64,000 bases of DNA. It comes from Candidatus Nitricoxidivorans perseverans (GTDB taxonomy: Bacteria; Pseudomonadota; Gammaproteobacteria; Burkholderiales; Rhodocyclaceae). The notes below the pieces were generated by a model. That model was not told the origin of the DNA, searched no databases, and worked only from the letters and a program-made list of their open reading frames with translations. The stretch is from assembly GCA_030246985.1 (NCBI GenBank), contig CP107246.1:248001-312000 (forward strand), written 5' to 3'. The translations under genes and the position numbers were made by a program. This document shows positions 62,120 through 64,000 of the stretch, piece after piece; within the stretch, counting starts at the first letter, position 1, and every line of letters begins with the position of its first letter.

Positions 62120-64000
62120 ATGCCCTTCCGCGCCGTCCTGCCGGCACTGACTTTTCTTTTCGCCCTGCCCTGCGACGCGGCGCAGATCACGCTCTCGCTC
62201 GATTCCCTGCGCCACCCGGCCTTCGAGGCCGACGGCATCACCGTCCACCTCGACGCCTTCCGTCCGGGCGAGGCGGACATCAGGATCGCCCGGCTGAAGG
62301 CGGGCAGCTTCGAGTACCGGGATGTCAGCCTGCACTGCGCCGGGTTCAGCCTCGACGCCGGGCGCATCGACTGCCCGAAGGGGCAGATCCGGCGCGAATC
62401 CCGGCGCGGCGGCGAGCGGCCGCCCTTGCCGTTCTCCTTTTCATGGCGGCAGGGCGAGGGCCGCATCGATCTGGCGGTCGAGGGCGCCGACGCGAGCGCT
62501 TGGTCGCCGCTCATCAGGCGGCTGCGCGCCTGGAAGCCGGAAGGGCGTACCGACTTGCGGCTGACGGCCGACCGCCGCCGCGCCGAGATCAAACTGGCCT
62601 TCCGGAACCTGCGCTTCGCCGGCCCGAAGGGCGGCGTCGCCGCCGAAGGCATGTCCGTCGACATCGTCGCCACCGCGCAGCGCACGGACAAGGGCTGGTC
62701 CTGGCAGGCCACGCTCAACTGGCCGGAGGGGACGCTGCGTGCCGATCCCTGGGTGCGCAAGGCCGGTGTCGCGTCGGCGGCGCAGGGGACGCTCACCGAC
62801 GCGGAATGGTCCGTCGACCTCGCGCGGCTCGACCTGGCCGGAATCGGCGGCGTCACCGCCAGCCTGCTCTGGGACAGGGAGCGCGGCGAGCCCGTGCGCT
62901 GGGGCTTCGTCACCGAGCGCCTCGACCTGGCGACGGCCGTGGAGCAGGGCGTGCAGCCCTGGCTCGCCACGCTCGGATTCCCGGCGTGGCGGGTGTCGGG
63001 CCGGGCCCGGTTCGCCGCCGAATGGGAGGGTGCGCTGAAGAGCTTCTACGCGGGGCTGGAGGGCGCGCAGCTTGCCGACGGGACGGGATTCATCGAACTC
63101 CACGGCGTCGAGGCGCACATCCCCTGGGAAGCGGGCGTGGCCACCGATGCCTCGTTCGGCATCGCCTCGGCGCGCTTCGGCGACCTGCCGCTCGGCGGCT
63201 TCACGTTGCCGATGCGCCTTTCCGGCCGCGAGGCGCGCGTCGGAAATGCGTCGGCGCCGCTGCTCGACGGGCGCTTCGAAATCGAAGATTTGCGCGTCGA
63301 GCGCCTGCCCGCCGGCTGGCGGGGCGAATTTGCCGGCGGCATCGAGGGCGTCTCGATGCCGCGGCTGTCGAAGCTGCTCAAGCTGCCGCGCATGGAAGGC
63401 AGCCTGACCGCCCGCATCCCCCGCATCGCCTATGCCGACGGCGTGCTGGTACTGGACGGCGCGCTCGGCATCGAGGTGTTCGACGGCGGCATCATCGCGC
63501 ACCGCCTGCGCGTGCTCGATCCGTTCTCCGCCGGCCGGCGCACCGTCCTCGACGTCACGGCGCGCGACCTCGACCTGGGCATGCTCACGCGCACCTTCGC
63601 CTTCGGCAGCATCGAGGGGCGCTTCAACGCCGACATCGCCGACCTCGAAATGGTCGGCTGGCAGCCGGTGCGGTTTGCGGCGCGCATCGACAGCAGCCCC
63701 GGCGACCACCTTCGCCTGCTGAGCCTGGGCGCGCTTCAGGACATCACCGCGCTCGGCGAGGAAAAGGAAGGCAGGCTCGCCCGCCGCATCCCGGAACGCA
63801 GCGTCGGCGGCTTCGGCTATGCGCGCATCGGCGTCGGCCTTGCCCTCAGGGACGGCGTCTGCCGGCTCGACGGCATCCCCGGCACGGGCGACGACCGGCA
63901 TGTCGTGCTGATGGAGGGCCGCGGCATCCCCTCGATCAACATCCTCGGCTACAATCGCCGCATCGACTGGGAAGCGATGCTCGCGCGCATCCGCGCCGTG
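62120..64000 (+). CDS. Large secreted AsmA/YdbH-like protein, cut by the right edge
   Basis: The frame from ATG 62120 stays open for 627 codons to the window end. GGAG lies 7 nt upstream. Signal peptide MPFRAVLPALTFLFALPCDAAQ. The body is repetitive beta-rich sequence (LDLAGIGGVTASLLWDRERG, LRVERLPAGWRGEFAGGIEGV, ALGIEVFDGGIIAHRLRV, SIEGRFNADIADLEMVGW), as in AsmA-like/YdbH proteins that bridge the membranes for lipid transport. The G/C-rich third positions agree with this frame. The 1.46-kb leftward frame on the other strand is a shadow. Confidence 0.78.
   Translation, partial: MPFRAVLPALTFLFALPCDAAQITLSLDSLRHPAFEADGITVHLDAFRPGEADIRIARLKAGSFEYRDVSLHCAGFSLDAGRIDCPKGQIRRESRRGGERPPLPFSFSWRQGEGRIDLAVEGADASAWSPLIRRLRAWKPEGRTDLRLTADRRRAEIKLAFRNLRFAGPKGGVAAEGMSVDIVATAQRTDKGWSWQATLNWPEGTLRADPWVRKAGVASAAQGTLTDAEWSVDLARLDLAGIGGVTASLLWDRERGEPVRWGFVTERLDLATAVEQGVQPWLATLGFPAWRVSGRARFAAEWEGALKSFYAGLEGAQLADGTGFIELHGVEAHIPWEAGVATDASFGIASARFGDLPLGGFTLPMRLSGREARVGNASAPLLDGRFEIEDLRVERLPAGWRGEFAGGIEGVSMPRLSKLLKLPRMEGSLTARIPRIAYADGVLVLDGALGIEVFDGGIIAHRLRVLDPFSAGRRTVLDVTARDLDLGMLTRTFAFGSIEGRFNADIADLEMVGWQPVRFAARIDSSPGDHLRLLSLGALQDITALGEEKEGRLARRIPERSVGGFGYARIGVGLALRDGVCRLDGIPGTGDDRHVVLMEGRGIPSINILGYNRRIDWEAMLARIRAV

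Noticed and set aside
62441-63901. Leftward open frame of 486 codons at the right end
   Set aside because: The rightward frame from 62120 has a signal peptide, a ribosome binding site and AsmA-like sequence; this one is its mirror.

Overview
The window looks like a chromosome segment of a betaproteobacterium, most likely of the Rhodocyclales or a close relative. The gene orders rpsF-priB-rpsR-rplI, dnaX-ebfC-recR, comEC next to the SRP RNA, and sspA-sspB support this, as do the rnfABCDGE cluster, NnrS and the high GC of the right two thirds. No rRNA is present, so the assignment rests on gene order and protein character. The gene content (Rnf complex, hemerythrin, NnrS, a ferritin-like protein, an Fe-S/NrfD/multihaem cytochrome set and an apparent scar of a deleted bc1 operon) suggests a micro-oxic or anaerobic lifestyle.

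Left part, 1-23.1 kb: accessory and mosaic, visibly less GC-rich than the rest. It opens with the end of a CreA-like gene, ArfB, a lipocalin, a CIA30 protein, an alpha/beta hydrolase and a deoxyribosyltransferase-like protein, all rightward. A leftward group follows: GloA, a coiled-coil HTH protein, an esterase, a GIY-YIG domain running in frame into HU, and small conserved genes. An IS200/IS605 remnant (intact TnpB, broken TnpA) lies just before a 2,096-codon DUF4011-helicase-nuclease gene of the Hhe antiphage type, which ends in a GreA/GreB-like C-terminal domain. Then comes an orphan piece of an F-type conjugation operon (traW, traU, trbC, a two-gene traN), a lipoprotein and a divergent WYL regulator with a palindromic operator candidate. 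The region ends at a tRNA-Ser(GGA).

Middle, 23.1-43.7 kb: leftward nadC, nnr and the Rnf electron-transport operon. A complete BsuBI/PstI-type restriction-modification pair is inserted in the same direction between rnfC and rnfD. Upstream lie ald, pyrD and a DUF2062 gene. Rightward genes follow: a haem-binding diguanylate cyclase, comEC, the 4.5S SRP RNA, a Spy-like protein, dnaX, ebfC, recR and a small unknown gene.

Right part, 43.8-64 kb: a nitronate-monooxygenase-like protein, a pseudouridine synthase, Uup, the S6-PriB-S18-L9 operon with a clear promoter, an HDOD protein, LemA with a GIDE/EF-hand membrane protein, and tRNA-Arg(CCT). A leftward operon then encodes an Fe-S protein, an NrfD-like membrane protein, a tetrahaem cytochrome, an unknown protein and a hemerythrin. 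After sspB-sspA a 38-codon frame reads like the start of petA joined to the end of petC, as if petABC had been deleted. Last come an FmdE-like protein with NnrS, a ferritin-like protein, fumC, cysM and a large secreted AsmA/YdbH-like protein cut by the window edge.
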